NCBI GenBank assembly: GCA_017444125.1
Contig: JAFSXL010000083.1
Location: 1 to 36,209 of the forward strand
Reading direction: 5' to 3'
Origin: Rickettsiales bacterium
Lineage (GTDB): Bacteria > Pseudomonadota > Alphaproteobacteria > Rickettsiales > Deianiraeaceae
Length of the DNA: 36,209 bases
This document shows, one piece after another, positions 7,597 through 15,979 of the stretch; position 1 is the first letter of the stretch; every line of letters begins with the position of its first letter. The position numbers and the translations under genes are program-made. The notes below the pieces were generated by a model, which saw nothing but the letters and a program-made list of their open reading frames with translations, had not been told where the DNA came from and ran no database searches.

Positions 7597-9654
7597 GTGC
7601 CAAACAAAAAAGAAACTAAAAACACTGTCAAAAGCAAGGAAATCAAATCAATTTTGATTGTAAATCGTGGGGAAATTGCATGCAGAATAATCCGCACTGC
7701 CAAGCGGCTCGGCATAAAAAGTGTGGCAATATACAGCGACATTGACAAAAATGCTCTGTTTGTTGAACGCGCAGACGAGGCAATTCCACTGGATGGAATT
7801 GAGGCCAAAGACACATATCTTAACACAGAAAAAATCATTGATGTTGCAAAGCGCGCTGGTGTAGATGCCATACATCCTGGATATGGATTTTTGTCAGAGA
7901 ACCAAGAGTTTGTGCGGCGATTGGAGCAAGAAGGCATTGGTTTTATTGGCCCTTCGGCATATTCCATGGACGCAATGGGAGATAAACTCAAAGCCAAGCA
8001 GATGGCTGAAAAAGCAGGCGTGCCAATGGTTCCGGGAAGCAAGGAGCTCATCAAAGATGCAGCACACGCAAAAGCAGAGGCCAAAAAGATTGGTTATCCA
8101 GTGCTACTAAAAGCTGTGGCTGGCGGTGGAGGAAAAGGTATTCGTATTGTCCGCAAGGAAGAGGAAATGGAGGAACTGCTCGCAGATTGTCGCTATGAGG
8201 CCAAAACCATCTACAAAAACGACCAAATGCTGTTGGAGAAATATATTGAAAACCCTCGCCATATTGAAATACAAATTGCGGCGGATAAATACGGCAATGT
8301 TGTTTGTCTGGGGGAGCGCGAGTGCTCCATCCAAAGATGCAACCAGAAGGTGATTGAAGAGTGTCCGAGCACACTGGTAAATGACGACATGCGCCAAAAG
8401 ATGTATGCCTCGGCCGTAGCGCTGGCGAAGGAGTGTAAATACTATTCTGTTGGGACATTTGAGTTCATAGCTGACAACGACAGGAACTTCTACTTCTTGG
8501 AGATGAATACACGTTTGCAGGTTGAGCACCCAGTCACAGAGTGTGTAATTCGCGCAAAAGGCCAGCCACTTGACCTCGTTGAGGTGATGATTGACATTGA
8601 ATGCGGTAAAAAACTACCATTTACACAAAAGGATATTTCATTGGTAGGAAATGCGATTGAGTGCCGCATTTGCGCGGAGCAACCGTCAAGGAATTATCTG
8701 CCATCCACTGGACGAATTGTGCATTATATCATTCCAGAGAGGAGTGCCAATGTCAGGGTGGAAACCGGTGTGCAGTTGGGCGATGAAATAACCCCATATT
8801 ACGACAGCATGTTTGCGAAGTTGATAACATATGGTTCTACAAGAAACGAGGCCATTGAGACCATGAAGCGTGCGCTGGGACAATATGAAATTGGTGGCAT
8901 AGAGACAAACATTTTACTGCTTGAAAGCATAATCAGACAAAATTGTTTTGCGGAAGGCAAATTAACAACTGGCTTCATCAAGCGGCATTATCCACATGGT
9001 TTCAACTCCTTGCCACTGAACGAGGCCTCTAAAAAAGCATTCATCATTGCATCGGTTGTGTGTTTCCTGCGCCACGAAATGCATAACTATGACATCAACA
9101 AAACACGCCACTTGCCACGTGATACACAAATCTCTGACCTCTGCATCAAGATTGACAACGACAATTATTTGGTGGAAGTCAAAGAATTTGCGGACAACTT
9201 CATTTCGGTGAAGTATAACGACATAATCATAACGGCAAAATATAATGCAGATTTCACTATGCGGACACTCTATGGCGTGCTGGATGGCAAGCATGAATTT
9301 GCAGTGCGTATAAAAAAAGGCACACAAGGTGCCCTCTTGATGGAGTGCTCCGGGTTGACCGCGCAGGTGAAAGCGCTCACCGCTGAACAGATGGAATTGT
9401 ATTCCTACATGCCAGAGTGCAAATGCGACCACGATGACGATGTAGTCAAGGCACCAATTACGGGAAAAATCACAAAAATGAAAGTCAAATCGGGCGACAA
9501 AGTTGAGGTAGGTCAGCATCTATTTTCTATTGAAGCCATGAAGATGGAAAATGTTGTTGTATCAGAGAAAAGTGGAATAATAGAAGCGATGGCATGTAAG
9601 TTGAACGAACAAGTTATTGCTGGAACAACAATTTTAAAGTTTGTAAAAGAGTGA
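7597..9654 (+). CDS. pccA: Biotin-dependent acyl-CoA carboxylase alpha chain (propionyl-CoA carboxylase type)
   Basis: This chain carboxylates biotin with ATP and bicarbonate, then carries it to the carboxyltransferase chain. An N-terminal biotin carboxylase module (about 18-465) shows ILIVNRGEIACRIIRTA, the ATP-grasp loop AVAGGGGKGIRIV and FLEMNTRLQVEHPVTE. A middle linker domain follows, and a C-terminal biotinyl domain carries EAMKMEN with the biotinylated lysine at about 649. The 685-residue length and layout fit PccA or related chains (methylcrotonyl-CoA or broad acyl-CoA carboxylase). The substrate lies with the beta chain, which is not in the window. The start is GTG at 7597: an in-frame stop lies at 7564 with no ATG between, and no Shine-Dalgarno is seen. 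It converges on the methyltransferase gene, 7 bases away. Confidence 0.88.
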   Translation: MPNKKETKNTVKSKEIKSILIVNRGEIACRIIRTAKRLGIKSVAIYSDIDKNALFVERADEAIPLDGIEAKDTYLNTEKIIDVAKRAGVDAIHPGYGFLSENQEFVRRLEQEGIGFIGPSAYSMDAMGDKLKAKQMAEKAGVPMVPGSKELIKDAAHAKAEAKKIGYPVLLKAVAGGGGKGIRIVRKEEEMEELLADCRYEAKTIYKNDQMLLEKYIENPRHIEIQIAADKYGNVVCLGERECSIQRCNQKVIEECPSTLVNDDMRQKMYASAVALAKECKYYSVGTFEFIADNDRNFYFLEMNTRLQVEHPVTECVIRAKGQPLDLVEVMIDIECGKKLPFTQKDISLVGNAIECRICAEQPSRNYLPSTGRIVHYIIPERSANVRVETGVQLGDEITPYYDSMFAKLITYGSTRNEAIETMKRALGQYEIGGIETNILLLESIIRQNCFAEGKLTTGFIKRHYPHGFNSLPLNEASKKAFIIASVVCFLRHEMHNYDINKTRHLPRDTQISDLCIKIDNDNYLVEVKEFADNFISVKYNDIIITAKYNADFTMRTLYGVLDGKHEFAVRIKKGTQGALLMECSGLTAQVKALTAEQMELYSYMPECKCDHDDDVVKAPITGKITKMKVKSGDKVEVGQHLFSIEAMKMENVVVSEKSGIIEAMACKLNEQVIAGTTILKFVKE

Positions 9655-9661
9655 ATGTGTT

Positions 9662-11023
9662 TTAATACTCCCTCTTTCTCCTTTCCTTTCTTATCAACTC
9701 CACTCTTTGCAGAAGAAACTCCATTGGCTTGGCACCCTTGATTTTATTACAAGACCCGCACAGCAGCTGATAATTCTCCATATAATCGCCACCGCCATGC
9801 GACTTTGGAACAATATGGTCTATTTCCAGCAAATCAATATCCAGAACTCTCCCACAGCCATTGCACTTGTGCTCCTGTTGTTGATACAAAACCTCTTTGA
9901 TTGCCTTTTTTGTCTTTGGCTCGTTCAAATTCTGCTCCTCAACATCAGTCCTACGTGGCAGCGGAGAATAGTTCTTTGACTTCTTATCAATGCAGTTCAA
10001 AATGTCAAAATCCTCTCCCTGCTCCTTAATTTTCATGTCAAGGTCTTTTACATTTTGGTCTTTAAAATATCCATCCTGCTCTAATCTGTGTGTCAACAAG
10101 TCCATCGCAAGGTCGCAAATATCAATTCCAATCCATTTTCTTTTCAATCTTTGAGCTGCTACACAAGTGGTTGCGCACCCACAAAATGGGTCAAGCACAA
10201 CTCCATTTTCAGGGCAAGATGCTTTGATGATGCGTTCAAGCAGAGCTAATGGTTTTTGGGTTTCTTGTCCTGTGTGCTCTTTTGACGTCCGCATAACGAT
10301 TGGTATAGGCCACACATCTGGTGCCATTTTTCCATTTTCTTTCATGTATGTTATCGTTATTCGTCCGTCTCTCAGTTTATTTTCTTTAAATCTTCTACCG
10401 TTTTCATCAATTCTATTAAATCTTTTTATTGTGCTTTCTTTAAACGGAACAAAACATTGATTAAAATAAAAATTATCTTTTGATTTTGAATAAAAATATA
10501 AGTTATCGTGCTTTCTTTGCCATCTGCCCTTTGCATCAGTTCCGCCAGTATAGCTCCAAATAATTTCGTTTCTAAAACATTTCTTCCCAAAAATCCCATC
10601 TAACATTAACTTGACGAAGTGCCCTGCCGTTGGGTCGCAGTGGTAGTAAATTGAACCTGTATCTTTCAAAATTCGTTTCAACTGGATAACCCTTTGGGCC
10701 ATATAAACGATATATGACTTCATGTGAATATCACTTATTCTGTCAATGATTTCAATATAATCTGCCAGCTCTGGGAAGTCATTTGCGATAATGTCAAGCT
10801 TGTATTCATCAATGTCTTTCCAATTCCATATATCACTAAAAACGGTAGTATTTCTTTCAAGTGTGCTTCCGTAAATTCTGTTTGAGTTGAATGGCGGATC
10901 AAGATAAACCAAATCAACGCTCTCACTGTTTAGGCCGTTCAAAACGTCAAGGTTGTCCGCGATGTAGAGTTTGTTAATAAACTTCGTTGACTGTGAATTT
11001 GACTGATTATCCGACATCTGCAT
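9662..11023 (-). CDS. DNA methyltransferase with C-terminal HNH nuclease domain
   Basis: This is a site-specific DNA methyltransferase fused to an HNH endonuclease. The N-terminal part has the catalytic DPPF (42-45) followed much later by the SAM-binding DPFCGCATT, the order of beta-class amino-methyltransferases, most likely N6-adenine. The last 68 residues (about 386-453) form an HNH module: CNGC, IDHIVPKSHGG with His403, ENYQLLC with Asn417, and CNKIKG. The CxxC pairs probably bind zinc. Both parts look intact, so this could be a one-protein restriction-modification system. The open frame runs back through tRNA-Lys to 11086, but that part is tRNA. ATG 11023 or 11017 is the likely start; GGG upstream slightly favours 11017. 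It belongs to an accessory DNA-modification island. Confidence 0.85.
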   Translation of the reverse strand: MQMSDNQSNSQSTKFINKLYIADNLDVLNGLNSESVDLVYLDPPFNSNRIYGSTLERNTTVFSDIWNWKDIDEYKLDIIANDFPELADYIEIIDRISDIHMKSYIVYMAQRVIQLKRILKDTGSIYYHCDPTAGHFVKLMLDGIFGKKCFRNEIIWSYTGGTDAKGRWQRKHDNLYFYSKSKDNFYFNQCFVPFKESTIKRFNRIDENGRRFKENKLRDGRITITYMKENGKMAPDVWPIPIVMRTSKEHTGQETQKPLALLERIIKASCPENGVVLDPFCGCATTCVAAQRLKRKWIGIDICDLAMDLLTHRLEQDGYFKDQNVKDLDMKIKEQGEDFDILNCIDKKSKNYSPLPRRTDVEEQNLNEPKTKKAIKEVLYQQQEHKCNGCGRVLDIDLLEIDHIVPKSHGGGDYMENYQLLCGSCNKIKGAKPMEFLLQRVELIRKERRKREY

Positions 11024-11040
11024 CCCAATCAACACAAACG

Positions 11041-11113
11041 TGGGCACGGTGGGATTCGAACCCACGACCAATTGATTAAAAGTCAACTGCTCTACCAGCT
11101 GAGCTACATGCCC
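11041..11113 (-). tRNA. tRNA-Lys (anticodon UUU)
   Basis: On the minus strand a complete cloverleaf is seen: acceptor GGGCATG paired with CGTGCCC, D-arm with AGCTCAGCTGGTAGAGC, an anticodon loop CTTTTAA between TTGA and TCAA, and the T-arm GTGGGTTCGAATCCCAC. The discriminator base is A. The terminal CCA is not encoded, unlike in the two tRNA-Ala genes here. The methyltransferase-HNH gene starts about 18 bases past the 3' end. Confidence 0.95.
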
Positions 11114-11198
11114 GACAGGATTGACTGCAAAAGATAAAATTTAAAATGCAAGCAAGAATTTAAAAAACGGCAATAATATATTTACTTCATAATTTTCC

Positions 11199-11227
11199 TT
11201 GATAAAAAAAATTATTGTATTTATTCA
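11199..11227 (+). promoter_or_regulatory. Possible promoter of the restriction-modification operon
   Basis: TTGATA (11199-11204) and TATTCA (11222-11227) are 17 bases apart, 22 bases before the ATG of the first operon gene. The match is moderate and the region is very AT-rich, so chance is a real alternative. Confidence 0.35.
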
Positions 11228-11248
11228 TCATAATGAGAATTAAACAGA

Positions 11249-11701
11249 ATGCCTGCAAAAAACGAATTCAACTTCCGCAATCAACAAATGCAAAAATGGG
11301 GTTTTACAAACCAAGAATGGCATAATAATGGTATAGTTTCAGGAAATGACATTGATGTTGCGATAAAAATTCAAAATAATCTTTTTTCAGCAAATGAAGA
11401 ACCTTATTGTGTTTGGTTGGAGACAAAAGATGGAAATTATTGCTCTATTTATGAGATGTTGGCACAGGCGATTTATACAACAATAAAAATAAAGAAGAAA
11501 ATAAACAATGATTTATTTAATGGAAAATATGTTATCTTGCCACAATATCTTGGATGTTTCGACAATGAAAAATGTGCTTTGATTGGTAAGGATATAGTTG
11601 AGTATGTTGAGGAGCTGTCAAGTTTTGACCAGTTAAAATATACTCCAAGCAATTTGCCACAAGAGGTTATTGATAATATAAAGACAATTATTGAAAATTA
11701 A
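11249..11701 (+). CDS. Putative PD-(D/E)XK-type nuclease-like protein of the restriction-modification operon
   Basis: This 150-residue protein is the first gene of a three-gene, strongly AT-rich operon with a methyltransferase and a restriction enzyme. It has an acidic NDIDVAI stretch, then WLETKDG on a hydrophobic strand, then an AQAIYTTIK helix. The Asp ... Glu-x-Lys order resembles a PD-(D/E)XK nuclease core, and the whole looks like the N-terminal nuclease part of larger restriction-modification proteins. It may be a small stand-alone subunit or the remains of a longer gene. The ATG at 11249 has only a weak purine-rich leader. The next gene starts 23 bases after the stop. The nuclease reading is an inference. 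Confidence 0.5.
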   Translation: MPAKNEFNFRNQQMQKWGFTNQEWHNNGIVSGNDIDVAIKIQNNLFSANEEPYCVWLETKDGNYCSIYEMLAQAIYTTIKIKKKINNDLFNGKYVILPQYLGCFDNEKCALIGKDIVEYVEELSSFDQLKYTPSNLPQEVIDNIKTIIEN

Positions 11702-11724
11702 AAAAATATATTTTAGTTATATGT

Positions 11725-12834
11725 ATGGACTTAATTTTGCAAAAACAAACAGAACGAGATTTTTTCTTTTTACAAAAGATATTAAACAATATAAAAGATT
11801 TAGCTATAAATGAAGAAAAAAATGCCATAAAATTTAATTTCAAACAACTTGATTTTTTTGAACTGCAAAAACTTGCAGAAAATAACAAGTGCAAAATATT
11901 AAATGATTTTGTTGAAAAGGTTGAACAAATACATAGTTATACACCTCAAAACGGTAAAAGAATTTATGATTACAAAGGAGACATAAAGGTTAAAAACAAA
12001 ACAGAAAAAATACAAAAACGACTTGGTTATACGTATTTTGCAAAAGAATTTGATAAACAAAATAATGAATTGAATAATGATGAAATTGATAAAATTATTT
12101 GTGGTGATAGTTTAGAAATTTTAAAAACTTATCCTGATAATTGCATTGATTTAATTTTTACATCACCGCCATACAATTTTGGTATGGAATATGACAAACA
12201 TAATGATACAAATACTTGGAAAAAGTATTTTGATTTCTTATTTTCAATTTTTGATGAGTGTGTAAGGGTATTAAAATATGGTGGACGGATAATTGTAAAT
12301 GTTCAGCCGTTATTTTCTGATTATATTCCAACACATCATTTGATTAGCAACTATTTTTTTCAAAATGGTTTGATTTGGAAAAGTGAGATTTTATGGGAAA
12401 AAAATAATTATAATTGCAAATATACTGCTTGGGGAAGTTGGAAAAGTCCATCAAATCCATATATGAAATACACTTGGGAATTTCTTGAAGTGTTTTGTAA
12501 AGGAAATTTAAAAAAAGAAGGAAAAAGTGAAAATATAGACATAGATGCAGAAGATTTTAAAAAATATGTTGTTGCAAAGTGGTCTATTGCACCAGAAAGA
12601 GATATGAAAAAATACGGGCATCCCGCTATGTTTCCGGAAAAACTTGTTGAAAAGGCATTAAAGTTATTCTCATTTAAAAATGATATCGTATTAGACCCAT
12701 TTAATGGTGCCGGAACAACAAGTTATGTGGCAAAAAAACTTAGTAGACATTTCATAGGTATAGATATCTCAAAAGAATATTGTGAAACGGCAGAAAAAAG
12801 ATTAAAAGATTGTAATGATTTATTTATCAAATGA
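11725..12834 (+). CDS. Site-specific DNA methyltransferase (beta class, TSPPY type)
   Basis: This 369-residue amino-methyltransferase carries the catalytic TSPPYN at 146-151 and the SAM-binding DPFNGAGTT near 325, the beta-class order. TSPPY occurs in both N4-cytosine and N6-adenine enzymes, so the methylated base is not settled. About 120 residues precede the first motif (ICGDSLEIL), forming an extra Lys-rich N-terminal domain that may help in recognition. Its TGA overlaps the ATG of the downstream endonuclease gene (ATGA at 12831-12834), so the two are probably translationally coupled as a type II-like system. The codons are much richer in A and T than in the flanking housekeeping genes, which suggests transfer. 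Confidence 0.88.
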   Translation: MDLILQKQTERDFFFLQKILNNIKDLAINEEKNAIKFNFKQLDFFELQKLAENNKCKILNDFVEKVEQIHSYTPQNGKRIYDYKGDIKVKNKTEKIQKRLGYTYFAKEFDKQNNELNNDEIDKIICGDSLEILKTYPDNCIDLIFTSPPYNFGMEYDKHNDTNTWKKYFDFLFSIFDECVRVLKYGGRIIVNVQPLFSDYIPTHHLISNYFFQNGLIWKSEILWEKNNYNCKYTAWGSWKSPSNPYMKYTWEFLEVFCKGNLKKEGKSENIDIDAEDFKKYVVAKWSIAPERDMKKYGHPAMFPEKLVEKALKLFSFKNDIVLDPFNGAGTTSYVAKKLSRHFIGIDISKEYCETAEKRLKDCNDLFIK

Positions 12835-13522
12835 CATTGGAAGAAATTATAAATACATATAATGATGTAGTAAAAGTTGTTGATAAAAAGAAGCACAAGA
12901 ACAAGAAGATAGAGCATATGGTGGTTTTATCAGGGAAATAAAAGGACATTTGCAAGAATACATAACGGAAGAATTAGTAAAATATTCTTGGCAAAAATTG
13001 GGCGGGAAAAATGAAAGATTGGTAATCAACTCAAAAAAGATAAAAATTCCAATAAATCTTGAATATGTAGAAAATTTGAAGAATAAAGAAGTAAAAAATT
13101 ATATTCTTGAAAATATTGATAGTTATTATTATTGTTTGTCTGTTGATAAACATATTTTTATAGACGAAAAGTTTATTGCTGGAATTGAGTGCAAGGCATA
13201 TTCGGAAAATGCAATGTTGAAAAGAATAATGGTTGATTTTTGGATGTTGAAAAAGTTTTATCCAAATTTGTATTGTTTTCTTTTTCAACTTGAAAGCCAA
13301 CTTGGAGGAGATTTTAGTGAACTAAACAAAATTACTTATGGTTCAAAACCAAGTCATAGCATTATGTCATATTTTCCAGAAGTTGAGTTAAATATTTTTA
13401 CTTTTTTAAAAGGAGAAAGAAAAATTGATAAACCAATTCATAAATATTTTAAAGAATTAAAAATTGAGCAACTTGAAAAAGCTGTTGATTTGCTGGAAAA
13501 TTATTTGAAAGGATTTTTATAA
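12831..13522 (+). CDS. PD-(D/E)XK restriction endonuclease, frameshifted near its start
   Basis: This is the likely endonuclease partner of the preceding methyltransferase. The ATG at 12831 overlaps its stop as ATGA. Reading from there gives MTLEEIINTYNDVVKVVDKK and then runs to TAA at 12939-12941. The rest continues in the -1 frame from GAA at 12890 (EAQEQEDRAYGGFIREIKG...) to 13522, with an open frame from 12950 covering 190 residues. The break falls exactly at TAAAAAG (12884-12890). The C-terminal part has FIAGIECKAYSEN, a typical Glu-x-Lys nuclease strand, and LESQLGGDF. It may be a pseudogene, a homopolymer sequencing error, or -1 frameshifting on AAA-AAG. The nuclease call is based on motif and context. 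Confidence 0.6.
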
Positions 13523-13568
13523 CTGCATCATTTATGCAATTTTCATAAAGAATTATACCGACTGGAAC

Positions 13569-13976
13569 TTGTTTGACAACGGAGAGTTGAACTTACAAAA
13601 TGCAAACCGCGACCTTGAAGTTTGGTGGTTTTTGAAGGCAGAGTTGAATAAGGGTTTGACACAGCAAGCCCAAGATGTTTATAACTCTGCATTGGCAATT
13701 TGTAGGTTTTATCATAAAAATAAATGTGGCAGGAACTATGAACACAATGGCAAAATCATTACAGATTTTCAATACAAAGTCAATGCAAGTTGGAACGACA
13801 TTTTGAACGGAGTTAAAGGAGTAAAACTTGACAAAAACGGCAAAGCAAAACGAAACAATGGCTGTGAAGCATATACAGAAGCAGAGGCTTTATTTACAAA
13901 ATTGAGAGAAGATTTAAAACTCCTTGCCAAAGAAGTTGAAAAAGGAGTTTATAAATATGGGTTTTTGAGGGGGTGA
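13569..13976 (+). CDS. Orphan ORF, probably the 3' remnant of a larger accessory gene
   Basis: I do not recognise this protein. The reading frame is open from 13509 but has no ATG, GTG or Shine-Dalgarno upstream; the first usable start codon is TTG at 13569, giving 135 residues. The upstream in-frame codons read sensibly (IIYAIFIKNYTDWNLFDNGE), so the gene probably once began further upstream and lost its 5' part where the restriction gene now ends. The protein is charged, with a WWFLKAEL segment and a C-terminal helix-rich KLREDLKLLAKEVEKG. No catalytic motif is obvious. It sits at the right edge of the DNA-modification island and may be a deletion scar of it. Confidence 0.4.
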   Translation: MFDNGELNLQNANRDLEVWWFLKAELNKGLTQQAQDVYNSALAICRFYHKNKCGRNYEHNGKIITDFQYKVNASWNDILNGVKGVKLDKNGKAKRNNGCEAYTEAEALFTKLREDLKLLAKEVEKGVYKYGFLRG

Positions 13977-14016
13977 TTGTTTTGAGTTGCCTTTTGAAGT
14001 AGATACATTAAACCTC

Positions 14017-14045
14017 TTGACAATAAATATTTCTATATGTAGTAT
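14017..14045 (+). promoter_or_regulatory. Promoter of the trpR-trpB fusion gene
   Basis: A near-consensus promoter: TTGACA at 14017-14022, a 17-base spacer and TAGTAT at 14040-14045. The -10 overlaps the first well-conserved unit of the repeat array at 14041, so a protein bound there would block RNA polymerase. The leader would be about 70 bases and has no Shine-Dalgarno sequence. Confidence 0.7.
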
Positions 14046-14115
14046 TACTGTGTATAGTAATACTATACATAGTAATTCTACATGTAGTATTACTATAAAT
14101 AGTAATTTAATGATT
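14026..14115 (+). promoter_or_regulatory. Array of 15-bp operator-like repeats upstream of trpR-trpB
   Basis: Units start at 14041, 14056, 14071, 14086 and 14101, exactly 15 bases apart: AGTATTACTGTGTAT, AGTAATACTATACAT, AGTAATTCTACATGT, AGTATTACTATAAAT and the weaker AGTAATTTAATGATT. A sixth, AATATTTCTATATGT at 14026, lies in the promoter spacer and matches the third unit at 12 of 15 positions. AGTATTACT and AGTAATACT are reverse complements, so units also pair as inverted repeats. Known Trp operators contain CTAGT-type half-sites, which these resemble loosely. Binding by the TrpR domain of the adjacent gene is the natural inference. An alternative is an RNA hairpin at 14038-14070. Confidence 0.6.
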
Positions 14116-14120
14116 ATTTT

Positions 14121-15563
14121 ATGAAAGATATTTTTGATGCATTATGCAGTTTGAAATCCAGAAAAGATGCAGCGCAGTTTTTAGAGGAAATGTTGACAAG
14201 CTCTGAATATGACGCAGTAAAGAAGAGGTTTAACATTCTCTCATTGCTGGCGGATGGCGAGGTTCAGACAAAAATTGGAGAGCGTTTGTCGGCCAGTTTG
14301 TGCAATGTGACAAGAGGTTCAAAGATATTAAAAGATGAGAATTCGTTCGCGCGGCGCTTTTTTGAAAGTCAACAAAATCCAGTTTTAATGCCAGATGAAA
14401 AGGGATTTTTTGGCAATTTCGGCGGCAGATTTGTTGATGAAAAATTGGACGCAGAATTGCAGTTAATAACGGATAAATTTTTGGAATTGATAAACAATCA
14501 GGCATTCAACGATGAGTATAATGACTTGCTGAAAAACTATGTTGGTCGCCCAAGTCCAGTGTATTTTGCAAGGAATTTGTCAAAGAAATATGGCTGCAAA
14601 ATTTTCCTCAAACGCGAGGACTTGAACCACACGGGCGCACACAAAATCAACCACTGCCTCGGTGAGTGCTTGCTGGCGAAGTATCTTGGAAAAAAGAAGG
14701 TTATTGCCGAGACAGGCGCAGGACAACATGGCTTGGCGATGGCTACCGCAGCGGCTTTATTCGGGCTTGAATGCGACATTTACATGGGCGAGGTTGATGT
14801 CAAAAAAGAGGCACCAAACGTGCATAAAATGAAGTTGCTTGGCACAAATGTTGTCTGTGTGAAGGACGGTCAACGGACACTCAAAGACGCGGTTGACGCA
14901 GCATTTCAAGCGTATGTGAAGGAGTATAAAACCGCGATGTATGCGATTGGTTCGGTGGTCGGGCCGCATCCGTTCCCAATGATTGTCGGCTATTTCCAGT
15001 CGGTTGTCGGGCGCGAGGCCAAATATCAGATGCTTGACTTGAACGGCGCGTTGCCAAATTATGTCGTGGCATGTGTTGGCGGAGGCAGCAACGCCATGGG
15101 AATTTTCAGCGGCTTTCTGAACGACATTGACAAGGTGCAGATTATCGGCGTGGAGCCACTTGGAAGAGGTGCTGGCGTAGGTGAAAATGCAGCAAGTATA
15201 ACATATGGAAAACCAATGCAGGCGCACGGGTTTAGCAGCATTTTCTTGCAAGACAAGAACAAAAATATGGCCGAGGCCTACTCAATAGCCAGCGGACTTG
15301 ACTATCCAGGGGTTGGCCCGCAGCATGCATATTTGAACTCAATGGGCGCGGTAAAATACGAGACAGCCACTGACAAAGAGGCCTTAGATGCCTTCTATGA
15401 GCTGTCGCGGATGGAGGGAATAATTCCAGCATTGGAGAGCTCGCACGCGTTGGCCTATGCCTTGAAGTTGGCGAAGAAGTGCAAGTCGGATGAGAGCATT
15501 TTGGTGAATATTTCTGGCCGCGGAGACAAAGATGTTGAGTTTGTGCTTGGTTTGAAGCAGTGA
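14121..15563 (+). CDS. trpB: TrpR repressor domain fused to tryptophan synthase beta chain
   Basis: This is a 480-residue fusion. Residues 1-75 match the Trp repressor: [20 protein letters not shown] followed by a helix-turn-helix region ending [15 protein letters not shown]. From about residue 91 a complete TrpB follows: [16 protein letters not shown] with the PLP lysine at 175, ETGAGQHG with catalytic Glu197, GPHPFP and GGGSNAMG. TrpB joins indole to serine to form tryptophan. No trpA or other trp gene is nearby, so the enzyme may use indole taken up from outside. The promoter overlaps an array of 15-bp repeats, suggesting autorepression when tryptophan is plentiful. ATG 14121 has no Shine-Dalgarno. 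The gene ends directly against acpS, with no bases between the stops. Confidence 0.93.
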   Translation: MKDIFDALCSLKSRKDAAQFLEEMLTSSEYDAVKKRFNILSLLADGEVQTKIGERLSASLCNVTRGSKILKDENSFARRFFESQQNPVLMPDEKGFFGNFGGRFVDEKLDAELQLITDKFLELINNQAFNDEYNDLLKNYVGRPSPVYFARNLSKKYGCKIFLKREDLNHTGAHKINHCLGECLLAKYLGKKKVIAETGAGQHGLAMATAAALFGLECDIYMGEVDVKKEAPNVHKMKLLGTNVVCVKDGQRTLKDAVDAAFQAYVKEYKTAMYAIGSVVGPHPFPMIVGYFQSVVGREAKYQMLDLNGALPNYVVACVGGGSNAMGIFSGFLNDIDKVQIIGVEPLGRGAGVGENAASITYGKPMQAHGFSSIFLQDKNKNMAEAYSIASGLDYPGVGPQHAYLNSMGAVKYETATDKEALDAFYELSRMEGIIPALESSHALAYALKLAKKCKSDESILVNISGRGDKDVEFVLGLKQ

Positions 15564-15974
15564 TTATCGCCCGTCCGTCATGATGGCGCTGGCGATGACT
15601 ATGTTTTTGTCGTCCGAAATTGACACGTGAAAATCAATGTTTGCGCCGTCAATTCCAGTCATCGTGTTGGCGAGGTAGACCAGCTTTTCTGTTAGTAAAA
15701 TATATGGCTTGCCAAATGGGTAGTGATGCAGTGAGATGTCCCTAAAATGCAGTGGCGAGCCATTGATTAGCCCGCATCCGATGGCCTTGCTGACAGCTTC
15801 CTTAACGGCAAAATGTTTGGCTAAAAATGTGGCTTTGTCAGCATCTTTGCGGCTTGAAAAATCTTCCATCTCGCTGGATGACAAAACCTTTGCAACAAAC
15901 TTGCTGCCAAACCTCGCAAATGCTTTTTCAATTCTATCAACATTGACAATATCAATTCCGTGGCCGAGTATCAT
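15564..15974 (-). CDS. acpS: Holo-[acyl-carrier-protein] synthase
   Basis: AcpS moves the 4'-phosphopantetheine arm from CoA to the serine of acyl carrier protein, switching on fatty acid synthesis. The 136-residue length is normal. It starts with GHGIDIVNVDRIEKA, whose Asp binds magnesium, and contains FLAKHFAVKEAVSKAIG with the conserved Lys-Glu pair, then an HVSISDD strand near the C-terminus. The ATG lies 5 bases past the pssA stop, so acpS is the second gene of a small lipid operon. No Shine-Dalgarno is visible. Its stop abuts the stop of the converging trpR-trpB gene, leaving no room for a terminator. Confidence 0.95.
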   Translation of the reverse strand: MILGHGIDIVNVDRIEKAFARFGSKFVAKVLSSSEMEDFSSRKDADKATFLAKHFAVKEAVSKAIGCGLINGSPLHFRDISLHHYPFGKPYILLTEKLVYLANTMTGIDGANIDFHVSISDDKNIVIASAIMTDGR

Positions 15975-15979
15975 TGCAA

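Noticed and set aside
11024-11086. Longer start of the methyltransferase-HNH gene
   Set aside because: That stretch lies over the 3' part of tRNA-Lys and is RNA gene, not protein.
11041-11113. tRNA-Lys as an attachment site of an integrated element
   Set aside because: I found no second copy of the tRNA 3' end in the window and no integrase gene, so insertion at the tRNA remains unsupported.
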